Source: Actinomycetes bacterium (GTDB lineage: Bacteria; Actinomycetota; Actinomycetes; Propionibacteriales; Propionibacteriaceae). Taken from it: a stretch of DNA of 12,544 nucleotides. How positions within the stretch are numbered: the first letter of the stretch is position 1; each line of letters starts with the position of its first letter. A model generated the notes under the pieces. The model had not been told where the DNA came from. It ran no database searches and saw only the letters and a program-made list of their open reading frames with translations. The position numbers were made by a program, and so were the translations under genes. The DNA lies in assembly GCA_023437345.1 (NCBI GenBank), contig JAEZGC010000150.1, forward strand, positions 1 to 12,544. Direction: 5' to 3'. Below are positions 6,454 to 12,544 of this stretch, one piece after another.

Positions 6454-6996
6454 ATGACCGACCGCGACCAGCTGATAGAGCACGTCAGGCACCTCGCCGT
6501 GATCCATGGCCGGGTGACGCTCGCCTCCGGCGCACAGGCCGACTACTACATCGACCTGCGCCGGGTGACCCTGGACGGCGCCGCGGCACCCCTGGTCGGG
6601 TCGGTGATGCGGGACCTGGTCGCTGACTGGGAGTTCGACGCGGTCGGCGGCCTCACCCTCGGCGCCGACCCGGTCGCCGTGGCCATGCTGCACGACGCCG
6701 CCCGCGGGGGCGGGCGGCTCGACGCCTTCGTGGTCCGCAAGGAGTCCAAGGCGCACGGCCTGCAGCGCCGGATCGAGGGCACCGAGGTCGCCGGGCGCCG
6801 CGTCCTCGTCGTGGAGGACACCTCGACCACCGGCGGCTCGGTGATGACTGCCGTCGAGGCGGTCCGCGAGGCCGGGGCTGAGGTGGTCGGCGTGGCCGTC
6901 ATCGTCGACCGGGACACCGGCGCCCGGCAGGTGATCGAAGCGGCAGGGCTGCCCTACCGGCACGCGATCGGCCTGGCGGACCTCGGACTGGAGTGA
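6454..6996 (+). CDS. pyrE: Orotate phosphoribosyltransferase
   Basis: This 180-residue cytosolic enzyme joins orotate to phosphoribosyl pyrophosphate to make orotidine 5'-phosphate, the fifth step of UMP synthesis. It shows the orotate/PRPP region SGAQADYYIDLR (25-36), GGLTLGADPVA (65-75), the flexible-loop stretch FVVRKESKAHG (92-102) with its lysines, and the PRPP-binding motif VLVVEDTSTTGGS (117-129) with its acidic pair. The length is normal for the actinobacterial form. ATG at 6454 is preferred over in-frame GTG at 6445 because the TAGGGT -10 overlaps the latter. It stands alone between hairpins, not in a pyr operon; no PyrR-type leader is visible. Confidence 0.95.
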   Translation: MTDRDQLIEHVRHLAVIHGRVTLASGAQADYYIDLRRVTLDGAAAPLVGSVMRDLVADWEFDAVGGLTLGADPVAVAMLHDAARGGGRLDAFVVRKESKAHGLQRRIEGTEVAGRRVLVVEDTSTTGGSVMTAVEAVREAGAEVVGVAVIVDRDTGARQVIEAAGLPYRHAIGLADLGLE

Positions 6997-7030
6997 GTGC
7001 GCCGAACTCGCCGTGACTCCCTGCCGGATT

Positions 7031-7043
7031 GGCACCCGGTGCC
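7031..7043. repeat. Short perfect palindrome upstream of lemA
   Basis: GGCACC and GGTGCC flank a single C. It ends two bases before the TAGGCT -10-like element. It could be an operator for lemA or, as a 5-bp hairpin with a 3-base loop, a weak pyrE terminator. The sequence alone does not choose between them. Confidence 0.35.
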
Positions 7044-7045
7044 GT

Positions 7046-7051
7046 TAGGCT
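7046..7051 (+). promoter_or_regulatory. Probable -10 element for lemA
   Basis: TAGGCT fits TANNNT and would start a transcript near base 7058, leaving a leader of about 34 bases. That leader carries a purine-rich AAAGAAG seven bases before the lemA ATG at 7092. No clear -35 is seen. Confidence 0.38.
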
Positions 7052-7091
7052 GGCGCTGCCCAGCATCCTCGCTAGCGAAAGAAGCGCCACA

Positions 7092-8075
7092 ATGTGGGTT
7101 TTCATCATCGTGCTGTTGATCGTCCTGGCGGTCGGCGGCTATGCGGTCTCGCTGTACAACGGCTTCGTCCGGTCCCGGAACCTGATCCAGGAGTCCTGGC
7201 GGCAGATCGATGTCGAGCTGAACCGCCGCTACGACCTGATCCCCAACCTCGTCGAGACGGTCCGCGCGTTCGCCGCCCACGAGCGGAACACCCTCGAGCA
7301 GGTGGTCGCCCTGCGCAGCCAGGCTGCCCAGCTCGCCCAGGCCAGCGGCGGCGTCCCGTCCGAGCAGCGGGCCCAGGTGGAGGAGCAGCTGTCCGGAGCG
7401 GTCCGCCAGCTGATCGTCAGCGTCGAGGCGTACCCCGAGCTGAAGAGCAACGTGAACTTCCTCGAGCTGCAGCGTGAGCTGGCCGCCACCGAGGACCGGA
7501 TCGCCGCCGGACGCCGGTTCTACAACGCCAACGTGCGCAACTACAACACCCAGGTCGAGTCGTTCCCGTCCAACTTCGTCGCGGGCATGTTCAAGTTCGA
7601 GAAGGCCACCTACTTCGAGGTCAACGACCAGGCGATGCGGCAGGCCCCGCAGGTGAGCTTCGGCGAGATCAGCGACCGCGGGGATGCCGCCCGGCCGGGT
7701 GCCGAGCCGACCAATGCCCAGCTCGAGGCCGGGGCTGCCGCCGCGGGCGGGATGCCGAACCCGCAGGCCTACCAGCAGTCCAACCCGATGGCGCCGCCCC
7801 CCGGGGAGTTCCCCGAGCCGGTGCCCGCCCCGGGCCAGGGCCAGTTCCCGGCCCCGACCCAGCAGTTCCCGCCGGCCCAGTACCCGCCGGCCCAGCCGCC
7901 CAGCTACGGCGCTCCGGCCCAGCCGCCCGGCTACGGCGCTCCGGCCCAACCGCCGGGCTACGGCGCTCCTGCACCGCAGTACCCGGCCTCCGGCGACACC
8001 CCGCCGCCGCCCAGCTACGGCCCGCCCAGCCAGGGCGGCTCCGCGCCGCAGCAGCCCTACCAGCCGCCTCAGTAG
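7092..8075 (+). CDS. lemA: LemA-family membrane protein with a long Pro/Gln/Tyr-rich repeat tail
   Basis: This is a 327-residue protein. One N-terminal helix (about 2-21) is followed by the helical LemA domain: RRYDLIPNLVETVRAF (45-60), the helix around AYPELKSNVNFLELQREL (113-130), and RRFYN (141-145) to FPSNFVAGMF (158-167). LemA proteins are normally about 180-200 residues and end soon after that block. Here about 130 extra residues (196-327) are low-complexity, rich in Pro, Gln, Gly, Ala and Tyr, with three copies of QPP(S/G)YGAPA at 268-294. The domain should be held at the membrane by the single helix; its biochemical role is unknown. I chose ATG at 7092 because it places the helix at the extreme N-terminus, as is usual, and has AAAGAAG upstream. 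A hairpin follows the stop. Confidence 0.9.
   Translation: MWVFIIVLLIVLAVGGYAVSLYNGFVRSRNLIQESWRQIDVELNRRYDLIPNLVETVRAFAAHERNTLEQVVALRSQAAQLAQASGGVPSEQRAQVEEQLSGAVRQLIVSVEAYPELKSNVNFLELQRELAATEDRIAAGRRFYNANVRNYNTQVESFPSNFVAGMFKFEKATYFEVNDQAMRQAPQVSFGEISDRGDAARPGAEPTNAQLEAGAAAAGGMPNPQAYQQSNPMAPPPGEFPEPVPAPGQGQFPAPTQQFPPAQYPPAQPPSYGAPAQPPGYGAPAQPPGYGAPAPQYPASGDTPPPPSYGPPSQGGSAPQQPYQPPQ
7893..7973 (+). repeat. Three 27-bp in-frame tandem repeats in the LemA tail
   Basis: The units at 7893-7919, 7920-7946 and 7947-7973 each encode QPP(S/G)YGAPA. Units 1 and 2 differ only at the Ser/Gly codon; unit 3 carries several silent changes (CAA, CCG, GGG, CCT, GCA). A whole number of codons per unit keeps the frame, so the copy number can vary without breaking the gene. 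Confidence 0.9.
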
Positions 8076-8090
8076 CCTGACCGCCGACGA

Positions 8091-8113
8091 CCCGCCCCCC
8101 TCACCGGGGCGGG
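8091..8113 (+). terminator. GC-rich hairpin after lemA
   Basis: CCCGCCCC (8091-8098) and GGGGCGGG (8106-8113) form an exact 8-bp stem with a 7-base loop, starting 15 bases after the lemA stop. No U-run follows. It is placed to end lemA transcription before the convergent sirtuin gene. Confidence 0.5.
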
Positions 8114-8160
8114 CCGGCGCCTTTGCCCGCACGGTTGCCGGGTGTCGGGGGCTGGGACGC

Positions 8161-8287
8161 GGGGACGGTTCCCTGACACGTGGGGACGGTTCCTCGGCGC
8201 GCGGGGGATGGTTCCCTGGCGCGCGGGGACGGTTCCCTGGCACGCGGGGACGGTTCCCTGGCGCGTGGGGACGGTTCCGCTGCGACG
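8161..8287. repeat. 21-bp tandem repeat (six copies) between lemA and the sirtuin gene
   Basis: Six head-to-tail units start at 8161, 8182, 8203, 8225, 8246 and 8267. Each opens with the near-invariant GGGGACGGTTCC (unit 3 has an extra G and GATGG), followed by a 9-base variable part such as CTGGCGCGC. Unit 3 is 22 bases, the others 21; unit 6 has a diverged second half. The end of one core (GTTCCC) can pair with the start of the next (GGGGAC) across an 8-base loop, so a series of small hairpins is possible. It fills most of the 223-base gap between two converging genes. The extra base in unit 3 breaks any common frame, so I treat it as non-coding. Confidence 0.9.
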
Positions 8288-8298
8288 CTTCCCGGGCC

Positions 8299-9186
8299 CT
8301 ACAGGTGCTCCGCGAGGTAGCCGAGCGCCTCTGACGTCCCGGCGTTCAGCCGCAGGGTGGCGTACTTGTCGCCGCGAGTGATGCCGCGATTGATGATCAC
8401 GACAGGCCGGCCGGCCGTCGCGGCGTGCCTGACGAAGCGCAGCCCCGACATCACCGCCAGCGAACTCCCGGCGACCACCAGCGCGTCAGCCTCGTCGACG
8501 AGCGCGTACGCCGCCGAGACCCGCTCGGCGGGGACGGTCTCCCCGAAGTAGACGATGTCGGGTTTGAGCACCCCGCCGCAGGCCTGGCAGTCGGCGACCA
8601 CGAAGCCCTCGGTCTGCTCGATCACGGCGTCCGCGTCGGGGGCGATCTCCACGTCGGCGATCTCCACGACCCGCTCGAGGAAGCCGGGGTTGAGCTCCAG
8701 CAGGCGGGCGTCCAGCGCGGCCCGGGAGATTCGGGCGCCGCAGCACAGGCACACCACCTCGTTGTAGTGGCCGTGCAGAGCGATCACCCGGCGCGAGCCG
8801 GCCTCCTGGTGCAGCAGGTCGACGTTCTGCGTGATCACGCCGACCACCACGCCGCGCCGTTCCAGTTCGGCCAGCGCCCGATGCCCGGGGTTGGGCTCCA
8901 CCCGCCACACGTGGTGCCAGCCGTAGTGGTTGCGGGCCCAGTAGTGCCGCCGGAAGTCGGGATCGCCGACGAACTGCTGGTAGGTCATCGGGGTGCGCGG
9001 CGGGGCGTCCGGACCGCGGTAGTCGGGGATCCCCGAGTCGGTGGAGATGCCCGCCCCGGTCAGTGCCACCCACCGCAGTCCGCGCAGCAGGTCGGCGGCG
9101 GCGGCCAGGTCGTCGCCGCCGGCCGGGGGGCGTCCGTCCGGCTCGGCGGGCAGCCACCGGGAGGGGGACATCCGCGGCCTGGTCAT
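8299..9186 (-). CDS. NAD-dependent protein deacylase, Sir2 family (class II-like)
   Basis: This 295-residue cytosolic sirtuin uses NAD+ to remove acyl groups from lysines. NAD-binding motifs are GAGISTDSGIPDYRG (44-58), TQNVD (119-123), KPDIVYFGE (208-216) and GSSL (240-243). The catalytic histidine is H138 (VIALHG). Zinc ligands are C146/C149 and C200/C203, so the structural zinc site is complete. GAGxSTxSGIPDYR and the YWARN stretch (82-86) resemble the SIRT4-type class II, which acts on a range of acyl groups; class III Tyr/Arg residues are not evident. I used ATG at 9184-9186; ATG at 9169-9171 is almost as good and would give 290 residues. The gene converges on lemA across the 21-bp repeat and diverges from the DUF368 gene. 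Confidence 0.92.
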   Translation of the reverse strand: MTRPRMSPSRWLPAEPDGRPPAGGDDLAAAADLLRGLRWVALTGAGISTDSGIPDYRGPDAPPRTPMTYQQFVGDPDFRRHYWARNHYGWHHVWRVEPNPGHRALAELERRGVVVGVITQNVDLLHQEAGSRRVIALHGHYNEVVCLCCGARISRAALDARLLELNPGFLERVVEIADVEIAPDADAVIEQTEGFVVADCQACGGVLKPDIVYFGETVPAERVSAAYALVDEADALVVAGSSLAVMSGLRFVRHAATAGRPVVIINRGITRGDKYATLRLNAGTSEALGYLAEHL

Positions 9187-9195
9187 CGTCGGGCC

Positions 9196-9224
9196 AGTGT
9201 TCCCGCGCGGCGACGACGAATCAA
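9196..9224 (-). promoter_or_regulatory. Possible sirtuin promoter
   Basis: On the minus strand TTGATT (9219-9224) and AACACT (9196-9201) are 17 bases apart. Transcription would start a few bases before the ATG at 9186, giving an almost leaderless mRNA and favouring that start over 9171. The -10 match is poor. Confidence 0.32.
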
Positions 9225-9243
9225 GGCACGCTGAGCCGGACAC

Positions 9244-9249
9244 TAAGCT
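9244..9249 (+). promoter_or_regulatory. -10 element giving a probable leaderless DUF368 transcript
   Basis: TAAGCT fits TANNNT and ends six bases before GTG at 9256, so transcription could begin at or next to the start codon. There is no ribosome site between them. TCAAGG at 9221-9226 is a weak -35 candidate at 17 bases. Confidence 0.48.
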
Positions 9250-9255
9250 GGCGCG

Positions 9256-10149
9256 GTGACGACCCCCACCCAAGCCGGACCCCGCCATGGCGCCATCGAC
9301 TGGACGCTGCGCTTCGTGAAGGGGGCGTTCATCGGCACCGGCGCCATCCTGCCCGGGGTGAGCGGGGGCGCGCTGGCCGCGGTGTTCGGGCTGTACGAAC
9401 GGATCATCGGCTTCCTCGCCAACCCGCGCAGGCACTTCCTGGCCAACCTGTGGTTCTTCCTGCCGGTCGGGCTGGGCGGGCTGTTCGGCCTTTTCGTGCT
9501 CGCTTTCCCGCTGGACTACTTCCTCGAGCACGCCAAGGTGCAGGTGATGTGGCTGTTCATCGGCGCGATAGGCGGCACCCTTCCCGCACTCTTCCGTGAG
9601 GCCGGCAAGCGCGGACGGGAGCGCCGCCACCTCGTGCTGGTCGGCGTCGTCGCCGTGGTGGCCCTGGCCGGGCTCGTGCTCGCCCGCGCCTACCTCAACG
9701 TGAACCTGCCGCAGAACTTCGGCACCTGGGTGCTGGCCGGGGCGATCTTCGCACTCGGCCTCATCGTGCCGGGGCTGTCGCCGTCCAACTTCCTGCTGTA
9801 CTTCAACATGTACCAACCGATGACGCAGGGCATCAAGGAGCTCGACCTTGGTGTCATCATCCCGGTCGGCATCGGCGCCGTGCTGTGCGTGGTGGCTTTC
9901 GCCAAGCTGGTGAGCAAGCTGCTGGAGGCCGCCTACCAGGTCGTCTTCCATGTCATCGTCGGCATCGTGATCGCCTCGACAGCCATCATCGTCCCTACCA
10001 TCGAGGAGCATCTGGCGCTCGACGCGGTGGGCGCGGTGATCACCGTGGCGCTGGCCGCCCTCGGGGTCGCGGTGGGGCTGTGGATGGGTCGCCTCGAGGA
10101 GAAGTACAAGACGGCGGACGAGCCCGAACCGTCCATCACGGCAGCCTGA
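9256..10149 (+). CDS. DUF368 membrane protein, candidate undecaprenyl-phosphate translocase (PopT-like)
   Basis: This 297-residue integral membrane protein has the two mirrored family motifs, GAILPGVSGG (29-38) and LIVPGLSPSN (169-178), each followed by a phenylalanine- or leucine-rich helix. The repeated 'PGxS' re-entrant segments suggest an inverted-repeat transporter fold. Hydrophobic stretches lie near 65-84, 97-112, 126-143, 157-172, 199-217, 229-248 and 258-277. DUF368 proteins (PF04018, PopT) have been reported to help return the lipid carrier undecaprenyl phosphate across the membrane for cell-wall synthesis; transfer of that role to this protein is by family. GTG at 9256 is the first start in frame and follows TAAGCT by six bases. 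The stop lies one base before the TrmH gene, so the two are probably co-transcribed. Confidence 0.9.
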   Translation: MTTPTQAGPRHGAIDWTLRFVKGAFIGTGAILPGVSGGALAAVFGLYERIIGFLANPRRHFLANLWFFLPVGLGGLFGLFVLAFPLDYFLEHAKVQVMWLFIGAIGGTLPALFREAGKRGRERRHLVLVGVVAVVALAGLVLARAYLNVNLPQNFGTWVLAGAIFALGLIVPGLSPSNFLLYFNMYQPMTQGIKELDLGVIIPVGIGAVLCVVAFAKLVSKLLEAAYQVVFHVIVGIVIASTAIIVPTIEEHLALDAVGAVITVALAALGVAVGLWMGRLEEKYKTADEPEPSITAA

Positions 10150-10150
10150 C

Positions 10151-10783
10151 GTGAGCCGGGACGACGCCCCGTCGGCGGGCCCCGGCGTCGGCCCGCACCC
10201 CGAGCCGTGGCCTGACGACCCGCGGCTCGACCCCGACCTGCTGGCCGCCGGCGACCATCGCAATGTGGTGGACCGCTACCGCTACTGGCGGCTTGAGGAG
10301 ATAGTCGCCGACCTCGACACCCGGCGCCACCAGCTGCACGTCGCGATCCAGAACTGGGAGCACGACTTCAACATCGGCTCGATGGTGCGCACCGCCAACG
10401 CGTTCAATGTTGCCGGGGTGCACATAGTCGGGCGACGGCGGTGGAACCGGCGCGGTGCCATGGTTACCGACCGCTACCTCAGCGTCGTCCACCACGAGAC
10501 TGTCGCCGGGCTGGCCGGGTGGGCGGCCGACGCCGCAGTGGAGCTGGTCGGGGTGGACAACCTCCCCGGAGCGGTCGCGCTGGAGGGCGTCCGGCTGCCA
10601 CAGCGATGCTGCCTTGTGTTCGGGTCGGAGGGGCCGGGCCTGACCGAGGAGATGGTTGCCGCATGCAGCCGGCTGGTGGCCATCACCCAGTACGGCTCCA
10701 CCCGCTCGCTGAACGCCGGGGCAGCCGCTGCCATCGCCATGTACCACTGGGCCAGGGACTGGGCCCGCGATCCCGCCACCTGA
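10151..10783 (+). CDS. TrmH/SpoU-family RNA 2'-O-methyltransferase
   Basis: This 210-residue SPOUT-class enzyme transfers methyl from S-adenosylmethionine to a ribose 2'-OH in tRNA or rRNA. Motif 1 is NIGSMVRTANAFNVAGVHIV (74-93), with catalytic Arg80. Motif 2 is CLVFGSEGPGL (154-164). Motif 3 is ITQYGSTRSLNAGAAAAIAM (178-197), forming the knotted cofactor site. The first 40 or so residues are a Pro/Asp-rich extension with no separate RNA-binding domain, so the target RNA is not predictable. GTG at 10151 comes one base after the DUF368 stop, and no ribosome site stands out, pointing to translational coupling. The pairing with a membrane protein may be only positional. Confidence 0.92.
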   Translation: MSRDDAPSAGPGVGPHPEPWPDDPRLDPDLLAAGDHRNVVDRYRYWRLEEIVADLDTRRHQLHVAIQNWEHDFNIGSMVRTANAFNVAGVHIVGRRRWNRRGAMVTDRYLSVVHHETVAGLAGWAADAAVELVGVDNLPGAVALEGVRLPQRCCLVFGSEGPGLTEEMVAACSRLVAITQYGSTRSLNAGAAAAIAMYHWARDWARDPAT

Positions 10784-10790
10784 CGGGCTC

Positions 10791-10814
10791 GGCCGGTCCG
10801 GCGTCCGGTCGGCC
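10791..10814 (+). terminator. Weak hairpin after the TrmH gene
   Basis: GGCCGGTC (10791-10798) can pair with GGTCGGCC (10807-10814) across an 8-base loop, with two G-U pairs. It starts seven bases after the stop codon and just before the next -10 element. There is no U-run, and such pairings are common in GC-rich DNA. Confidence 0.3.
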
Positions 10815-10822
10815 CGGCCACA

Positions 10823-10828
10823 TACGAT
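10823..10828 (+). promoter_or_regulatory. -10 element giving a probable leaderless transcript of the two-helix membrane protein
   Basis: TACGAT fits TANNNT and ends six bases before GTG at 10835, the same layout as the DUF368 gene. No ribosome site lies between. The hexamer is identical to the one proposed for the NifX-like gene. Confidence 0.48.
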
Positions 10829-10834
10829 GGGCGC

Positions 10835-11356
10835 GTGAGCGGCGACGAGTTCGGCATCTACTACCGGCCCGACCTGGCCGCCGCCCGGGTCGCCCGCACC
10901 CGCAAGGCGCTGGTCTGGCGGTTCGGCTGGACGCTGCTGATAGTCGGAGTCGGGGTTGCCGGCTGGGTGTTCTACCCGACCGAGTTCGGGCCGTCCGCGC
11001 CCTGGTTCATCGGCTCCGCGGCCGGCATCGGGTTGGTACTGGGCAGCTGGGAGATAGTCCAGTTCGCCAAGGCCCGTTCCGACGCGGCGAAGGTGGTGCC
11101 CGGCCTGGCGCTGGGGGCGAACCGGAACGGCGTCCTGGTCGGGCAGGACTGGTACCCGTGGCCGGAGGTGGGCGCGCTGGAGGTGCGGCCCGGCCGGTTC
11201 GGCTCGTCGGCCCGGCTGGTCGCCACCGCCCGCGACTCCCGCAGCCGCGAGGTGCTGATCGACTACACAGACGTGCTGCCGGCCAGCCTCGACTCGGCGA
11301 TAGTGGCGCTGTCCGGCGGTCGGGCCAGGATCGACCTGTCCCGGCTCGACGCCTGA
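10835..11356 (+). CDS. Two-helix membrane protein of unknown function
   Basis: I do not recognise this 173-residue protein as a named family. It starts with a polar, basic segment (1-27, with YYRPDLAAARVARTRK), then two helices at about 28-47 and 55-75 joined by a short Pro-containing loop. A soluble domain of about 95 residues follows. In it, NRNGVLVGQDWYPWPEVGAL (96-115) resembles the 'hinge-Gly plus W-x-E/D-I' strand pair of bacterial PH-like (bPH/YcxB-type) domains, so a PH-like fold on the cytoplasmic side is possible but unproven. GTG at 10835 is chosen from its -10 spacing. It lies between the TrmH gene and fba with 51- and 149-base gaps and probably has its own promoter. Codon use looks like its neighbours. 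Confidence 0.72.
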   Translation: MSGDEFGIYYRPDLAAARVARTRKALVWRFGWTLLIVGVGVAGWVFYPTEFGPSAPWFIGSAAGIGLVLGSWEIVQFAKARSDAAKVVPGLALGANRNGVLVGQDWYPWPEVGALEVRPGRFGSSARLVATARDSRSREVLIDYTDVLPASLDSAIVALSGGRARIDLSRLDA

Positions 11357-11424
11357 CCCTCCGCCCGGCCCGCAGCGCGGTCCCTCGCCGTCGGGTGTGC
11401 AGATGGCGGTCGGAGTACGCATTA

Positions 11425-11451
11425 CTGCCCGGGATTTGAAAGACTGGGCAG
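11425..11451 (+). promoter_or_regulatory. Inverted repeat upstream of fba
   Basis: CTGCCC (11425-11430) and GGGCAG (11446-11451) flank a 15-base AT-richer spacer containing TTTGAAAGACT. It may be an operator around the fba promoter or part of the leader. I could not place a confident -35/-10 pair here. Confidence 0.3.
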
Positions 11452-11459
11452 GACCGCCC

Positions 11460-11480
11460 CGCCCGCGGGCTTCGCGGGTG
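11460..11480 (+). promoter_or_regulatory. Hairpin in the fba leader
   Basis: CCCGCG (11462-11467) pairs exactly with CGCGGG (11473-11478) around loop GGCTT, and outer C-G and G-U pairs extend it to eight. It lies 25 bases before the fba ATG and leaves the ribosome site GAGAGGG (11491-11497) free. It may stabilise the mRNA, or it may terminate transcription from upstream. Confidence 0.4.
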
Positions 11481-11505
11481 AGCCACCTGAGAGAGGGTCT
11501 TCCAG

Positions 11506-12528
<1,023 letters not shown>

Positions 12529-12544
12529 TCAACCCGCAACGACG

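Noticed and set aside
7029..7091. Upstream TTG start for lemA
   Set aside because: It would add 21 residues encoded over the palindrome and -10 element and push the membrane helix away from the N-terminus, unlike the family.
6954..8243. A 429-codon minus-strand frame covering lemA
   Set aside because: It is antisense to the recognisable LemA gene, low-complexity (Arg/Gly/Leu), and runs through the non-coding 21-bp repeat.
8161..8287. Possible CRISPR array
   Set aside because: The units are contiguous with a 21-base period, without unique spacers of 30 or more bases, and no cas gene is present.
8142..8381. A small plus-strand frame encoding 7-residue repeats across the tandem repeat
   Set aside because: It overlaps the sirtuin 3' end in antisense, has no ribosome site or family, and its repeat frame is interrupted by the 22-base unit.
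8299..10263. A 654-codon minus-strand frame, apparently an N-terminal extension of the sirtuin
   Set aside because: The region above 9186 is antisense to the well-supported DUF368 gene and has His/Asp/Arg-rich composition with no domain.
10136..11422. A 428-codon minus-strand frame opposite the TrmH gene and the two-helix protein
   Set aside because: It has no domain or ribosome site, and the plus strand has the conserved SpoU motifs in the same region.

Overview
The window is a very GC-rich chromosome segment (roughly 70% by eye) with frequent GTG starts, TANNNT -10 motifs set directly at start codons, a mycobacterial-type class II aldolase and a DtxR/IdeR-type iron box. Together these point to a high-GC actinobacterium; Propionibacteriales is a reasonable guess that the sequence alone cannot settle. 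All genes look intact apart from the one cut by the left edge. I see no insertion sequence, tRNA, rRNA, CRISPR array or prophage gene.

Left part (1-5586). The 3' end of an S9-type serine peptidase runs tail-to-tail into a small NifX/NifB-type (FeMo-cofactor-binding fold) protein. A five-gene minus-strand operon for ferric-siderophore uptake follows. In transcription order it encodes a lipoprotein receptor, two FecCD permeases, an ATPase and a siderophore-interacting flavin reductase. All four junctions are 4-base stop/start overlaps. One 19-bp DtxR/IdeR-like box lies 38 bases before the first start codon, and a GC hairpin follows the last gene. The logic is complete: capture the ferric chelate, import it with ATP, release iron by reduction, and shut the operon off when iron is plentiful.

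Middle (5586-8298). Divergent from the iron operon is a spermidine-synthase-fold methyltransferase-like protein that lacks the usual aminopropyltransferase signatures. Next come pyrE (orotate phosphoribosyltransferase, probably a leaderless mRNA) and a LemA-family membrane protein with an unusually long Pro/Gln/Tyr/Gly-rich tail containing three exact 9-residue repeats. Between lemA and the convergent sirtuin gene is a non-coding 21-bp tandem repeat of six copies, the oddest DNA structure in the window.

Right part (8299-12544). A class II-like sirtuin (minus strand) is divergent from a DUF368 membrane protein, a family recently linked to undecaprenyl-phosphate recycling. The DUF368 gene is followed after one base by a TrmH/SpoU RNA methyltransferase. 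Then come a two-helix membrane protein of unknown function and class II fructose-bisphosphate aldolase with a structured leader. From memory, pyrE, a SpoU methylase and fba lie near each other in other actinobacteria, so this part is probably conserved backbone with lemA, the sirtuin and DUF368 between them.

I did not find a convincing wholly new multi-gene system. The best leads are the 21-bp repeat, the repeat-tailed LemA, the divergent methyltransferase-like gene beside the iron box, and a TCGCAA hexamer cluster in the iron-operon promoter.
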